A stretch of DNA of 64,000 nucleotides from an uncultured Clostridia bacterium. Lineage in GTDB: Bacteria > Bacillota > Clostridia > Oscillospirales > CAG-382. The notes beneath the pieces were generated by a model. It made no database searches. It had not been told where the DNA came from and saw only the letters and a program-made list of their open reading frames with translations. The stretch spans positions 50,623 to 114,622 of the forward strand of contig CANRAV010000005.1 in the NCBI GenBank assembly GCA_947628695.1, read 5' to 3'. The translations under genes were made by a program, and so were the position numbers. Positions 1 to 6,084 of this stretch are shown here, piece after piece (the stretch's first letter is position 1; every line of letters starts with the position of its first letter).

Positions 1-54
1 GCTGTGGCCCAAAAGGGCGATGTTTTTGATTTGTTCGGAATGATATTTTGCCAC
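1..54 (-). CDS. EF-G-like translation GTPase, N-terminal fragment cut by the window edge
   Basis: Only the first 18 codons are in the window, starting at a GTG whose complement is 52-54, with a GGAGG ribosome site 8 bases upstream. The peptide begins VAKYHSEQIKNIALLGHS. This matches the N-terminus of the EF-G-like (FusA paralogue) GTPases of Clostridia, in which the next residues form the P-loop GSGKTS. Family knowledge places such proteins among ribosome-associated translational GTPases, and some relatives are TetM-like. The diagnostic G-motifs lie outside the window, so paralogue type and integrity cannot be judged. It could be a different P-loop GTPase, but the ALLGHS run before the expected P-loop favours EF-G-like. 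Confidence 0.6.
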   Translation of the reverse strand, partial: MAKYHSEQIKNIALLGHS

Positions 55-237
55 GTTGTTATCCTCCATTTAATATATGAATATACGAACATAAACGCCT
101 GCAGCCAAAGCCGCCGCGTACCTTCATTCATTTTATTATAAAATATTTGCGAAAATTATTCAAGAGGCTTTTCGTAATATCTTTCTCGCAGGATGTAAAA
201 TTATCGGCCTCGTTTTTGTGCAGCTTTCACAAAAACC

Positions 238-2772
238 TTATAGGAAAAACGACATTACTATGGACGGTATCAGCCACAAAACCTGGAAAAGCGCAACGTA
301 AGCGCTGCCGTAGGTCTGCGCCTCGCCCGTGAGGGTGAGGAAGAAAACGGCGAAGGCCGCCACTATCATAGCGGCGATGTTTATTATAACGTTGCTCTTT
401 GTCGCGTGGCGCGCGCGGTCGCAAAGGATGAACATCTTGAGGAAGCTGTGAAGCGACGAGACGGAGACAATGCCGCTGTCTGCCTTCTCCTCCACGGCGT
501 TCATGTCCTCCGGCCTGCCGCCCTTCAAAACCGCAACCGGGCACTGCTTGTACTTTATGTTCTTTTGAAGCAGCTCGTTGTTTATATTGGGGTCAAGCGT
601 CTTTATGCCCACGCACACGCCCGCGCGGTGCATGCTTTTAAGCAGGTCGTCAAACTCAGGGCTTATGCCGTACTTGACGTATATCTTCGCAACGACCTCG
701 TCGTTTATCGCCATGTACATTACAGAGCCTATGTTCTTGGAGTAAACCTCGTCCGTCTCGTCAACGGGCGCGTCAAGTCGGCAGTGGCGCATATAGCTGC
801 GCTTGCCGAGGTAGTAGTCGCAGCCGTCCATGGCTATGTAAAGCCCGTCTGCGGCAGAGTCGATAAGCCTAATACTGTCCGGCTTCGGTATCTTGTCAAG
901 CATCCGCGCTATGACGGTCTTAAGCGGGCCTTCTATGTAGTTGAAAAGCATACCAAGCCTGGTGACCACCTTGTCTATGGGGTAGCTGCCGTAGGTCTTT
1001 ATCCCGGTTATGCTTACAAGGTGAGGCAGGAACGCCTCCGTATCCGCAAAGGAAAGAACCGCCGCGTCTGCGTACTCCTCCGCAACGGCGTTGCCGACAA
1101 AGGCGGCACCGTGACGCTTTGCGGAGATGTTGGCGGCTATCACCGGCAGGCTTATCATGAAGAACGACGTAAGCGGTGTCGCCGTGCAGAACAGAAGCGC
1201 AGCGCCCCAAAAAGCGCCGTAAAGCTGCCCTTTTAAGAGATACGAGGTCAAAAACAGCGCCACTGCGGCAATGAAGTTTGCCGGAAGCAGGAAGTTGAAT
1301 ATGTCCTCGCTTTCCGGGCGCTTGTTGACCCTTGCAAAGAACCCGGACACAAAGGACGCGCGCTTTACTGTGTAAAGCTCGCTGCTTTCAAGCAGGTACT
1401 TGTAAAACTCTCCCGCCTCGCCGGTGTTTCCGGTAAGCGCGTTTGCGGTGAACTTCGCCCGCTTGGAGGCGACGGTGCAGAAGCAGTACAAATCCTTCTT
1501 GCTCTGCAGGTATCTGACCAGCGCAAGGCAGGTCGCCGCACAGGCGGCGGTGAGGTTGTAAAGCTTCAAATCCAGCCTTGTCGGATCGTTGAACACACTT
1601 GCAAGGCACATGGCCGTGCAGGCGATGAACGACGAGGCAAGCACGCTGTCTGCCGTAAGCTTAAAGCCCTTAAACGCCTTAAGCCCGTTTATAAAGCTCC
1701 TCGACATTATCATTATGATGAAAAACAGAAGCTGCAAATCGACGAGAATGTATATTATCCCGTAACGCCCGGGGCGCAGATACGGCGTAACATCCGAGGT
1801 GTAACGGTTGGTTTCCAAAAACAGTATCGCTATAGTCAGAAGAAGCACGCCGAGGAACTTAAAGCGGCTTACGGCCTTCGCCTTCGTAAGCATCGCGGCG
1901 ATCTCCGTGTTCTGCGAACGGTCGGTGTACTCAAAGGCAGCCGCCTGCTCTTTGCTCTTTTTAACGCGGGTCTTCTTCGCCTTTTTCGCGGAAGAGGCGC
2001 GCTTAAACATGGCGTCGCCTCCGCCCTCCGGCGCGGGAGGCGGCGTTTCGCCCTCCTCCATCATGTCGAAGATCATGCGAAGCTTCTTGTCCTTGTCGTT
2101 TTCGTCGTCGGCTGCCGGTGAAACGGGTGCAGCCTCCTCGTCAATGCCCAGCGTCAGCTGATCCTTGCTTTCTTCCTCCTCCGGCTCTATGGAGATCTCC
2201 CCGCTGTTTATCTTCTCGCTTAGGGATGCGAAATCCTCGTCGAAGGTCGCCTTTTCCCCGCTGTCAAGCGGAAGCTCCTCCAGCTGCTGCGTGTCGCCGA
2301 GGCTGAAAAGCTTTTCCTGCACGAACTTTTCCCTCTCCGGCACCTCGTCGGAAAGCCTGCCTCCGCCCTCCAAATCCACGTGCACAGGCGGCGTCTTCCC
2401 GTCAAGTATCGCGTATATGTCGTCAACGCGCTTGCCCGCGCGTGAATGATCGTCCGAAAAGTATTTAAGCAGCGCGCTGTCGTCCGCAGAGTGCGCGTCA
2501 AGCAGCTCCTTCAGCCGCCTTGTGCTTGCGTTGGGGTCTTTCTTTTCCCTGTCGCTGTACTCGTTTATTACCTCTTGCTCTTCGGTTATCGGCTCCGGCG
2601 CCTTTTTGGGCGCTTCCGCCTCCTTTTCGGCTGCCTTCTCCGCCTCCGCGCCGAAGTCGGGGGCCGCAGTGCCCCGCTTTTTCTCGGTCTCGTCGGCCGC
2701 AGCGTCAAGCACGCTGTTTATATCGAGTATGCTGTTTTTTGCGGATTTTTCCTCTTTCCTGTTCTGCGCCAT
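238..2772 (-). CDS. Degenerate P-type-ATPase-like membrane protein
   Basis: This is an 844-residue protein starting at the ATG at 2772, preceded by GAGGAGG. The first 300 or so residues are acidic/Ala-rich and probably disordered and cytoplasmic. From about residue 305 there are paired hydrophobic helices. Then a helix pair ends in CTATPLTSFF (near 530), in the place of the CPC/xPC ion-binding motif of P1-type ATPases. SAKRHGAAFVG follows, then LSFADTEAF (Asp near 577) where an active pump has DKTGTLT. Further on, GIKTLDPN (near 722) occupies the TGDN position, and a final helix pair closes the protein, as in P-type ATPases. The order of elements fits the fold, but DKTGT is not conserved and the TGES and GDGxND boxes are not recognisable, so I infer a non-pumping pseudoenzyme. 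The gene lies 13 bases after rlmB and is probably co-transcribed with it. Confidence 0.65.
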   Translation of the reverse strand: MAQNRKEEKSAKNSILDINSVLDAAADETEKKRGTAAPDFGAEAEKAAEKEAEAPKKAPEPITEEQEVINEYSDREKKDPNASTRRLKELLDAHSADDSALLKYFSDDHSRAGKRVDDIYAILDGKTPPVHVDLEGGGRLSDEVPEREKFVQEKLFSLGDTQQLEELPLDSGEKATFDEDFASLSEKINSGEISIEPEEEESKDQLTLGIDEEAAPVSPAADDENDKDKKLRMIFDMMEEGETPPPAPEGGGDAMFKRASSAKKAKKTRVKKSKEQAAAFEYTDRSQNTEIAAMLTKAKAVSRFKFLGVLLLTIAILFLETNRYTSDVTPYLRPGRYGIIYILVDLQLLFFIIMIMSRSFINGLKAFKGFKLTADSVLASSFIACTAMCLASVFNDPTRLDLKLYNLTAACAATCLALVRYLQSKKDLYCFCTVASKRAKFTANALTGNTGEAGEFYKYLLESSELYTVKRASFVSGFFARVNKRPESEDIFNFLLPANFIAAVALFLTSYLLKGQLYGAFWGAALLFCTATPLTSFFMISLPVIAANISAKRHGAAFVGNAVAEEYADAAVLSFADTEAFLPHLVSITGIKTYGSYPIDKVVTRLGMLFNYIEGPLKTVIARMLDKIPKPDSIRLIDSAADGLYIAMDGCDYYLGKRSYMRHCRLDAPVDETDEVYSKNIGSVMYMAINDEVVAKIYVKYGISPEFDDLLKSMHRAGVCVGIKTLDPNINNELLQKNIKYKQCPVAVLKGGRPEDMNAVEEKADSGIVSVSSLHSFLKMFILCDRARHATKSNVIINIAAMIVAAFAVFFLTLTGEAQTYGSAYVALFQVLWLIPSIVMSFFL

Positions 2773-2785
2773 CTGAACGCCTCCT

Positions 2786-3544
2786 CTAACTGTTTCGCTG
2801 CCTTGCCGCCTCAAACAGCACCACCGCAGCGGCAGTTGATACGTTAAGCGAATTGACCTCGCCGTACATCGGTATGCTCACAACAAAATCGCTGTGCTCC
2901 CTGACAAGGGGCGAAACGCCGCCGCCCTCGCTGCCGAGGACAAACGCCGCACCGCCGTCGTATTTAACGCCGTAGTACGGCTCTCCGTCCGCCTCCAGCG
3001 CGTAAACCCAAACGCCGTGCTTTTTAAGATAGTCTATTGCCTGCGAAAGGTTTGTAACCTTGCAGACGGGTATATGCTCCACAGCACCGGCAGACGCCTT
3101 AACGGCCGAAGGCGTAAGCAGCGCCGAGCGCCGCTTCGGCACCACCACACCGTGGCAGCCGGCACACTCCGCCGTGCGGATTATCGCACCGAGGTTGTGC
3201 GGGTCGTTCACACAGTCGGCTATGACTATAAAAGGCGCTTCGCCTTTGCTTTTTGCGTTCTCCAGTATGTCGTCAAGGGTTGCGTATTCCCTTTCCGGTA
3301 TGCGTGCGGCGACGCCCTGATTATTGGGCGACAGGCGGTCGAGAAACGCACGGTCCGTCTCCGTCACCGGGACGCCCGCCTTAAGTGCCTCCGCACGGAT
3401 GGCGGAAAGAAGCCCGTCACCGCCCTTCAATATATAAAGCCTGTCCACGCTTTTGCCGCTTTTTAAAAGCTCCCGAACCGCGTTCCTGCCGGAAACGGTG
3501 TTTTCACTTTCCTCAAAACCGCTTTCCGTAATTCTTTTCGCCAT
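2786..3544 (-). CDS. rlmB: 23S rRNA (guanosine-2'-O-)-methyltransferase RlmB / TrmH family
   Basis: This is a 252-residue SPOUT-family RNA 2'-O-methyltransferase. Residues 13-90 form the N-terminal RNA-binding subdomain (SGRNAVRELL..., then NNQGVAA). The SPOUT core carries motif 1 NDPHNLGAIIRTAE at 113-126, motif 2 LGSEGGGVSPLV at 203-214 and motif 3 IPMYGEVNSLNVSTAAAV at 224-241. These are the SAM-binding trefoil-knot elements. The family methylates a guanosine ribose in 23S rRNA (G2251 in E. coli) using SAM. The ATG at 3544 is chosen because MAKRITESG follows a GGTGGG site; a longer reading exists upstream but lacks family similarity. Length is normal. It is the first gene of an operon with the P-type-ATPase-like gene. 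Exact rRNA target not provable here. Confidence 0.9.
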   Translation of the reverse strand: MAKRITESGFEESENTVSGRNAVRELLKSGKSVDRLYILKGGDGLLSAIRAEALKAGVPVTETDRAFLDRLSPNNQGVAARIPEREYATLDDILENAKSKGEAPFIVIADCVNDPHNLGAIIRTAECAGCHGVVVPKRRSALLTPSAVKASAGAVEHIPVCKVTNLSQAIDYLKKHGVWVYALEADGEPYYGVKYDGGAAFVLGSEGGGVSPLVREHSDFVVSIPMYGEVNSLNVSTAAAVVLFEAARQRNS

Positions 3545-3575
3545 AAAAACCCACCGTGTTTTTCTAATCAACGAC

Positions 3576-3604
3576 ATTATAACACACTGTTCGCACTTTG
3601 TCAC
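3576..3604 (-). promoter_or_regulatory. Sigma-A-type promoter for rlmB
   Basis: On the minus strand, GTGACA (3599-3604) and TATAAT (3576-3581) are separated by 17 bases, about 32 bases before the rlmB start. Confidence 0.6.
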
Positions 3605-3695
3605 GCCTTTTTTGCGTCTTTTGCAAAAAAACAAAAAACTCTTAGGGAATAATATCCGGATTCCGAGGAAAAATACGGGAAAAGGAGATGTTTTT

Positions 3696-4325
3696 TTGAC
3701 CGTTATATTCATCCGCACCGTGGTGTTTTTTGTGTTTCTTAACGCAAGCATGCGGCTTATGGGAAAGAGGCAGATAGGCGAGATACAGCTTACAGAGTTC
3801 GTCACCGCCGTCATGCTGTCGGAGCTTGCGGTGCTCCCGATAACCGACACCGACGTTCCCCTTGTGCACGGGCTTTTGGGGGTGGCGGTGCTTGCCTGCC
3901 TGGAGGTGATAAGCGCCTATATCTGCCGCAAAAGCCCCTTTGTGCGCAGGATAATGGACGGGCAGTCCCTTGTACTTGTGTCAAAGGGAAGGGTCATAGA
4001 GGAAAACCTTACAAAGTCCCGCATAAGCACGGACGAGCTTTTTGCGGCGATACGCTCGTCGGGGCTTTCGGGCATGGAGGACACCGCCTACGTCATACTG
4101 GAGCAAAGCGGCGCTTTGAGCGTGATACCGGCGGAAAAGGGAGGCGTATCGCACGCGGTGATAGTCGACGGCAGGGTGCAAAAGCGCGCGCTTGCCGACA
4201 GCGGCAGAAACAGAGGGTGGCTTAAGGACGTGCTGGAGGAAAAGGGGCTTCGCGCCGGAAGGCTTCTTTACCTTACGGTAAACGACAGCGGCGAGATAAA
4301 ATACGCCGAGAAAAGCGGAAAATAG
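3696..4325 (+). CDS. DUF421 (YetF/YdfR-type) membrane protein
   Basis: This is a 209-residue protein read from the TTG at 3696, nine bases after AAAGGAG. That start gives LTVIFIRTVVFFVFLNASMR, the usual beginning of the family; a longer in-frame reading upstream is unlike it. Residues 1-75 form three transmembrane helices, with the conserved RLMGKRQIGEIQLTEFV stretch after the first. A cytoplasmic tail follows with DGQSLVLVSKGRVIEENL and a second small beta-rich module (VIVDGRVQKRALADSGRNRGWL), as in YetF. Members are common in spore formers, and some Bacillus paralogues are spore or inner-membrane proteins. The molecular function is unknown. It is followed after 10 bases by a DUF4363 gene, a pairing seen in other Clostridia. 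Confidence 0.85.
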   Translation: MTVIFIRTVVFFVFLNASMRLMGKRQIGEIQLTEFVTAVMLSELAVLPITDTDVPLVHGLLGVAVLACLEVISAYICRKSPFVRRIMDGQSLVLVSKGRVIEENLTKSRISTDELFAAIRSSGLSGMEDTAYVILEQSGALSVIPAEKGGVSHAVIVDGRVQKRALADSGRNRGWLKDVLEEKGLRAGRLLYLTVNDSGEIKYAEKSGK

Positions 4326-4335
4326 GGGGCAGAAA

Positions 4336-4740
4336 TTGAGAGGCTTTGTTATATCCATGCTGATACTTGCGCTTCTTACGGGTGCCGTTGCGGTTTACGC
4401 CGCCGCCTGGGTAAAGCAGGTGGACGAGCTGAGGGCTTCGGTTGACGAGTGCTTCGGCAGCGCCGACGGTGACACTGCGGAAGCGATAGACAAAAGCATT
4501 TCGCTGCTTAAGGAAAAGCGGGCGTTTTTGCACATGACGCTTCGGCAAAGCAAGATAGAGGCGCTTGTGACGGTGCTCACGGCAGCGCGAAGCTACTGCG
4601 CGGCGGGGAACGAAGAGGAGATGCGAAGATGCCTGAATGAGGCGGCAGGCGAGCTTGACAGGTGGAGAGAAGCGGAAAATATTCCCCATAAAGCCTTGCG
4701 GCTTTATGGGGACCCCGGTTTTAATCCCCCAAAAATCTGA
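4336..4740 (+). CDS. DUF4363-like small membrane-anchored protein
   Basis: This is a 134-residue protein starting at TTG 4336 after AGGGGGC. It has one N-terminal transmembrane helix (about residues 4-24), then a mostly helical extracytoplasmic region with Glu/Arg/Leu heptad character (VDELRASVDECFG, LKEKRAFLHM, YCAAGNEEEMRRCLNEAAGELDRW). Size, topology and position directly after a DUF421 gene fit DUF4363. Oddity: about the last 18 codons (from 4684) run through two palindromes, and the stop codon TGA (4738-4740) lies in the loop of the second. The C-terminal tail therefore appears to be encoded by the neighbouring palindrome array. The ancestral stop may have been lost when that array arose. 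Function unknown. Confidence 0.65.
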   Translation: MRGFVISMLILALLTGAVAVYAAAWVKQVDELRASVDECFGSADGDTAEAIDKSISLLKEKRAFLHMTLRQSKIEALVTVLTAARSYCAAGNEEEMRRCLNEAAGELDRWREAENIPHKALRLYGDPGFNPPKI

Positions 4741-4931
4741 CGATTTTCGGGGGACCCCCATTGTGACTAATAGGTTGGCTCTTGAGAAAGCGCGGCTTTC
4801 TCAAGAGCCTTCAGTCATTATAGATTCCCGTTCACTCGCGTCTCGCGCCTACCCCCACCCCGCGGGGGTGAGTGTAGGCACTCGCGGGAATCCAAGGAGA
4901 ATTTTCCGCGGTACATGCCCGCGGAAAATTC
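4684..4931. repeat. Array of five different palindromes (hairpins)
   Basis: Five successive inverted repeats of unrelated sequence lie here. 4684-4711 has perfect 12-bp arms and loop TTGC. 4726-4753 has 12-bp arms with one mismatch and loop TGAC. 4777-4809 has perfect 14-bp arms and loop CGCGG. 4823-4892 is a long interrupted hairpin with outer arms GATTCCCG/CGGGAATC. 4899-4931 has perfect 13-bp arms and loop TACATGC. None is followed by a clear T-tract on the plus strand, so they are not simply terminators. The first two overlap the end of the DUF4363 gene. Confidence 0.75.
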
Positions 4932-4991
4932 GAGTTTTATTGTATGCTCGCTTCGCTCGCGGTTTGGACGGAGAATTTTTGTTAAAAATGC

Positions 4992-5020
4992 TTGACAAAT
5001 TGCGCGGGCGGGTATATAAT
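4992..5020 (+). promoter_or_regulatory. Promoter of antitoxin-like sRNA, locus 1 copy 1
   Basis: TTGACA (4992-4997) and TATAAT (5015-5020) have a 17-base spacer, a consensus sigma-A promoter. It lies inside a 70-base block (4990-5059) that is repeated exactly at 5218-5287. Confidence 0.8.
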
Positions 5021-5026
5021 AACAAA

Positions 5027-5128
5027 TAGAAAGGGCGCCGCCGATAAGCGGTTGGCCCCAAATTAGTTGGCTACCTACTTAAAAAAGTAGGCGATCGTCA
5101 CTGTTGGAGTCAGTGGCGGTCATTTTTA
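5027..5128 (+). ncRNA. Putative antitoxin sRNA, type I TA locus 1, copy 1 (distal)
   Basis: This transcript of about 100 nt has no coding capacity. It would start about 7 bases after the consensus promoter and end at a strong intrinsic terminator. Its order is a 5' segment GGGCGCCGCCGATAAGCGG and TTGGCCCC, a small hairpin CCTACTT/AAGTAGG (5074-5091), then an 11-bp terminator stem (5093-5103 with 5111-5121, two G-T pairs) followed by ATTTTTATT. The terminator stem is nearly identical to the one overlapping the 3' end of the convergent toxin gene, so the RNA should pair with that mRNA in trans. It is distal to the toxin and does not overlap it. Expression is inferred from promoter and terminator only. 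Confidence 0.65.
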
Positions 5129-5205
5129 TTAGTGAAGAAGTAATAGTGAATAGTGGAGAAGTGCGGAAGAAAAAGCTCCCGCTTTTTCTACTTTATTTTG
5201 AAAAA
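5129..5205. repeat. Partial copy (left end) of dispersed repeat family A
   Basis: Contains the family's terminal sequence GTGAAGAAGTAATAGTGAA, the GTGCGGA box and the hairpin GAAAAAGC/GCTTTTTC, but lacks the right half. It sits between the two sRNA units. Confidence 0.6.
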
Positions 5206-5219
5206 GCAAATGAAAACGC

Positions 5220-5248
5220 TTGACAAATTGCGCGGGCGGGTATATAAT
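5220..5248 (+). promoter_or_regulatory. Promoter of antitoxin-like sRNA, locus 1 copy 2
   Basis: TTGACA (5220-5225), a 17-base spacer and TATAAT (5243-5248). Identical to the promoter at 4992-5020. Confidence 0.8.
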
Positions 5249-5254
5249 AACAAA

Positions 5255-5354
5255 TAGAAAGGGCGCCGCCGATAAGCGGTTGGCCCCCGTAACGCTTTTA
5301 ACCTACTTAAAAAAGTAGGAGACCGTCACTGTTAGGACCAGTGGCGGTCATTTT
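5255..5354 (+). ncRNA. Putative antitoxin sRNA, type I TA locus 1, copy 2 (toxin-proximal)
   Basis: This second unit of about 100 nt has an identical promoter and first 30 or so bases. It is followed by hairpin CCTACTT/AAGTAGG (5302-5319) and a terminator with perfect or G-T pairing (5321-5331 with 5339-5349, loop TTAGGAC) and six T residues. Its 3' part lies antisense to the last 8 codons of the convergent toxin gene (5332-5445, minus), which places the terminator stem as the RNA-RNA contact region. The arrangement resembles TxpA/RatA and BsrG/SR4 type I modules, where the antisense RNA overlaps the toxin mRNA 3' end. Duplication of the antitoxin unit is unusual. Confidence 0.7.
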
Positions 5355-5445
5355 TTGCACACTTTACGATCGTAACGACCAATTGAATAAGGTCGCATAT
5401 CGCGCTTATAAACACGAAGACCGCTTCATATGTACTAAAAAACAT
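5332..5445 (-). CDS. Small hydrophobic toxin peptide (holin-like toxin / TxpA-BsrG type), locus 1
   Basis: This 37-residue peptide starts MFFSTYEAVFVFISAICD and ends KCAKNDRHWS. It has the short N-terminal STYEA motif, one transmembrane helix (about residues 8-27) and a basic tail, as in the putative holin-like toxin family (Hol-Tox) and TxpA/BsrG-type type I toxins. The start ATG at 5445 has a very strong AAGGAGGGAGG site. A conserved stem CTCGCT/AGCGAG lies just upstream, with a consensus promoter at 5552-5579. The 3' end runs into the antisense terminator stem, which adds NDRHWS compared with the locus 2 toxin, where the same DNA is read in another frame and stops at once. A membrane-acting toxin role is inferred from family resemblance. 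Confidence 0.75.
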   Translation of the reverse strand: MFFSTYEAVFVFISAICDLIQLVVTIVKCAKNDRHWS

Positions 5446-5551
5446 AAGCCTCCCTCCTTCCCCTCGCTTAGAGAGCGAGAAAGGAGGAGCCAACCGCCTA
5501 CCGTTATGGCAAACGCCCGGACGCCGCCGCTATGGCAAACGCCCAAAGCTT

Positions 5552-5579
5552 ATTATACACTTTCAGCAAAATTTGTCAA
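5552..5579 (-). promoter_or_regulatory. Promoter of locus 1 toxin mRNA
   Basis: On the minus strand, TTGACA (5574-5579) and TATAAT (5552-5557) are 16 bases apart. The leader of about 100 nt that follows holds two copies of GGGCGTTTGCCATA. It then has a GCGGTTGGC segment also present at the 5' end of the opposing sRNAs, a stem-loop and the ribosome site. Confidence 0.8.
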
Positions 5580-5586
5580 GAGGAAA

Positions 5587-5615
5587 CCGCTGCACAAACA
5601 AAACTTGTGCAGCGG
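5587..5615. repeat. Perfect 11-bp inverted repeat next to the toxin promoter
   Basis: CCGCTGCACAA (5587-5597) pairs with TTGTGCAGCGG (5605-5615) around a 7-base loop. It sits 8 bases upstream of the toxin -35 box. It could be an operator or another member of the local palindrome set. Confidence 0.5.
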
Positions 5616-5624
5616 CGCTGTTTT

Positions 5625-5857
5625 AGTGAAGAGTGAAGAGGTAAGAGTGAATAAGTGCGGAAGAAAAAGCTTCCGCTTTTTCATTATTATAATATTGCAC
5701 AAATCCAACCGTAGTATCGCGTATTCATCGAATATCTTTGATATTTAGTTTGCTTTAAGAATTTAGCCGCATATCAGCACCTGCATATTTAAATCAAATA
5801 ACGTCCGCCAAAGGCGGACACCGCACTCCTTCGCTCTTCACTATTACTTCTTCACTT
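5625..5857. repeat. Dispersed repeat family A, copy 1 (MITE-like)
   Basis: An element of about 233 bp flanked by inverted ends built from GTGAA/AGTGAA units and a GTGCGGA box. Inside are hairpin GAAAAAGC/GCTTTTTC, a GCATATTTAAATCAAAT motif and hairpin GTCCGCC/GGCGGAC. Related copies lie at 53324-53556 and 56215-56448. It has no coding capacity, which fits a non-autonomous miniature element; no transposase is in the window. Confidence 0.65.
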
Positions 5858-5866
5858 CGCCCCGCG

Positions 5867-6046
5867 CCCCATACGTGCGACAAACCTAAACCTCTCTGCG
5901 GCGCGGCCTGCGTTGGCGGCTTGGGATTCCAAAGGGTGCCAACCCTTTGGTAAAAAAAGCTATTGTTTTCAATAGGCCTTAAATAGAGAGCCCCGGAGGG
6001 ACCGAGTCCCTCCGTTAAAAAACCGTGGCCGAGCCGGGGCTCGGCC
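5867..6046. repeat. Dispersed structured repeat family B, copy 1
   Basis: From CATACGTGCGA to the hairpin GGCCGAGCC/GGCTCGGCC this element contains three main stems: CCAAAGGGT/ACCCTTTGG near 5938, GGAGGGAC/GTCCCTCC near 5996, and the terminal GC-rich stem at 6027-6046. The last stem lies just after the stop of the minus-strand dockerin gene and may serve as its terminator. The other copies are at 42606, 44534 and 51043. Confidence 0.7.
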
Positions 6047-6084
6047 AAATAAATAATAAGCCAAAATAAATAATAATACCTACA

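Noticed and set aside
5341..5748. 135-codon plus-strand frame over the toxin region
   Set aside because: Lacks a ribosome site and family pattern, and overlaps the convincing minus-strand toxin with promoter and strong ribosome site.
5794..6048. 84-codon frame inside repeats A1 and B1
   Set aside because: It reads through repeat stems; other copies of the repeats do not keep the frame open.
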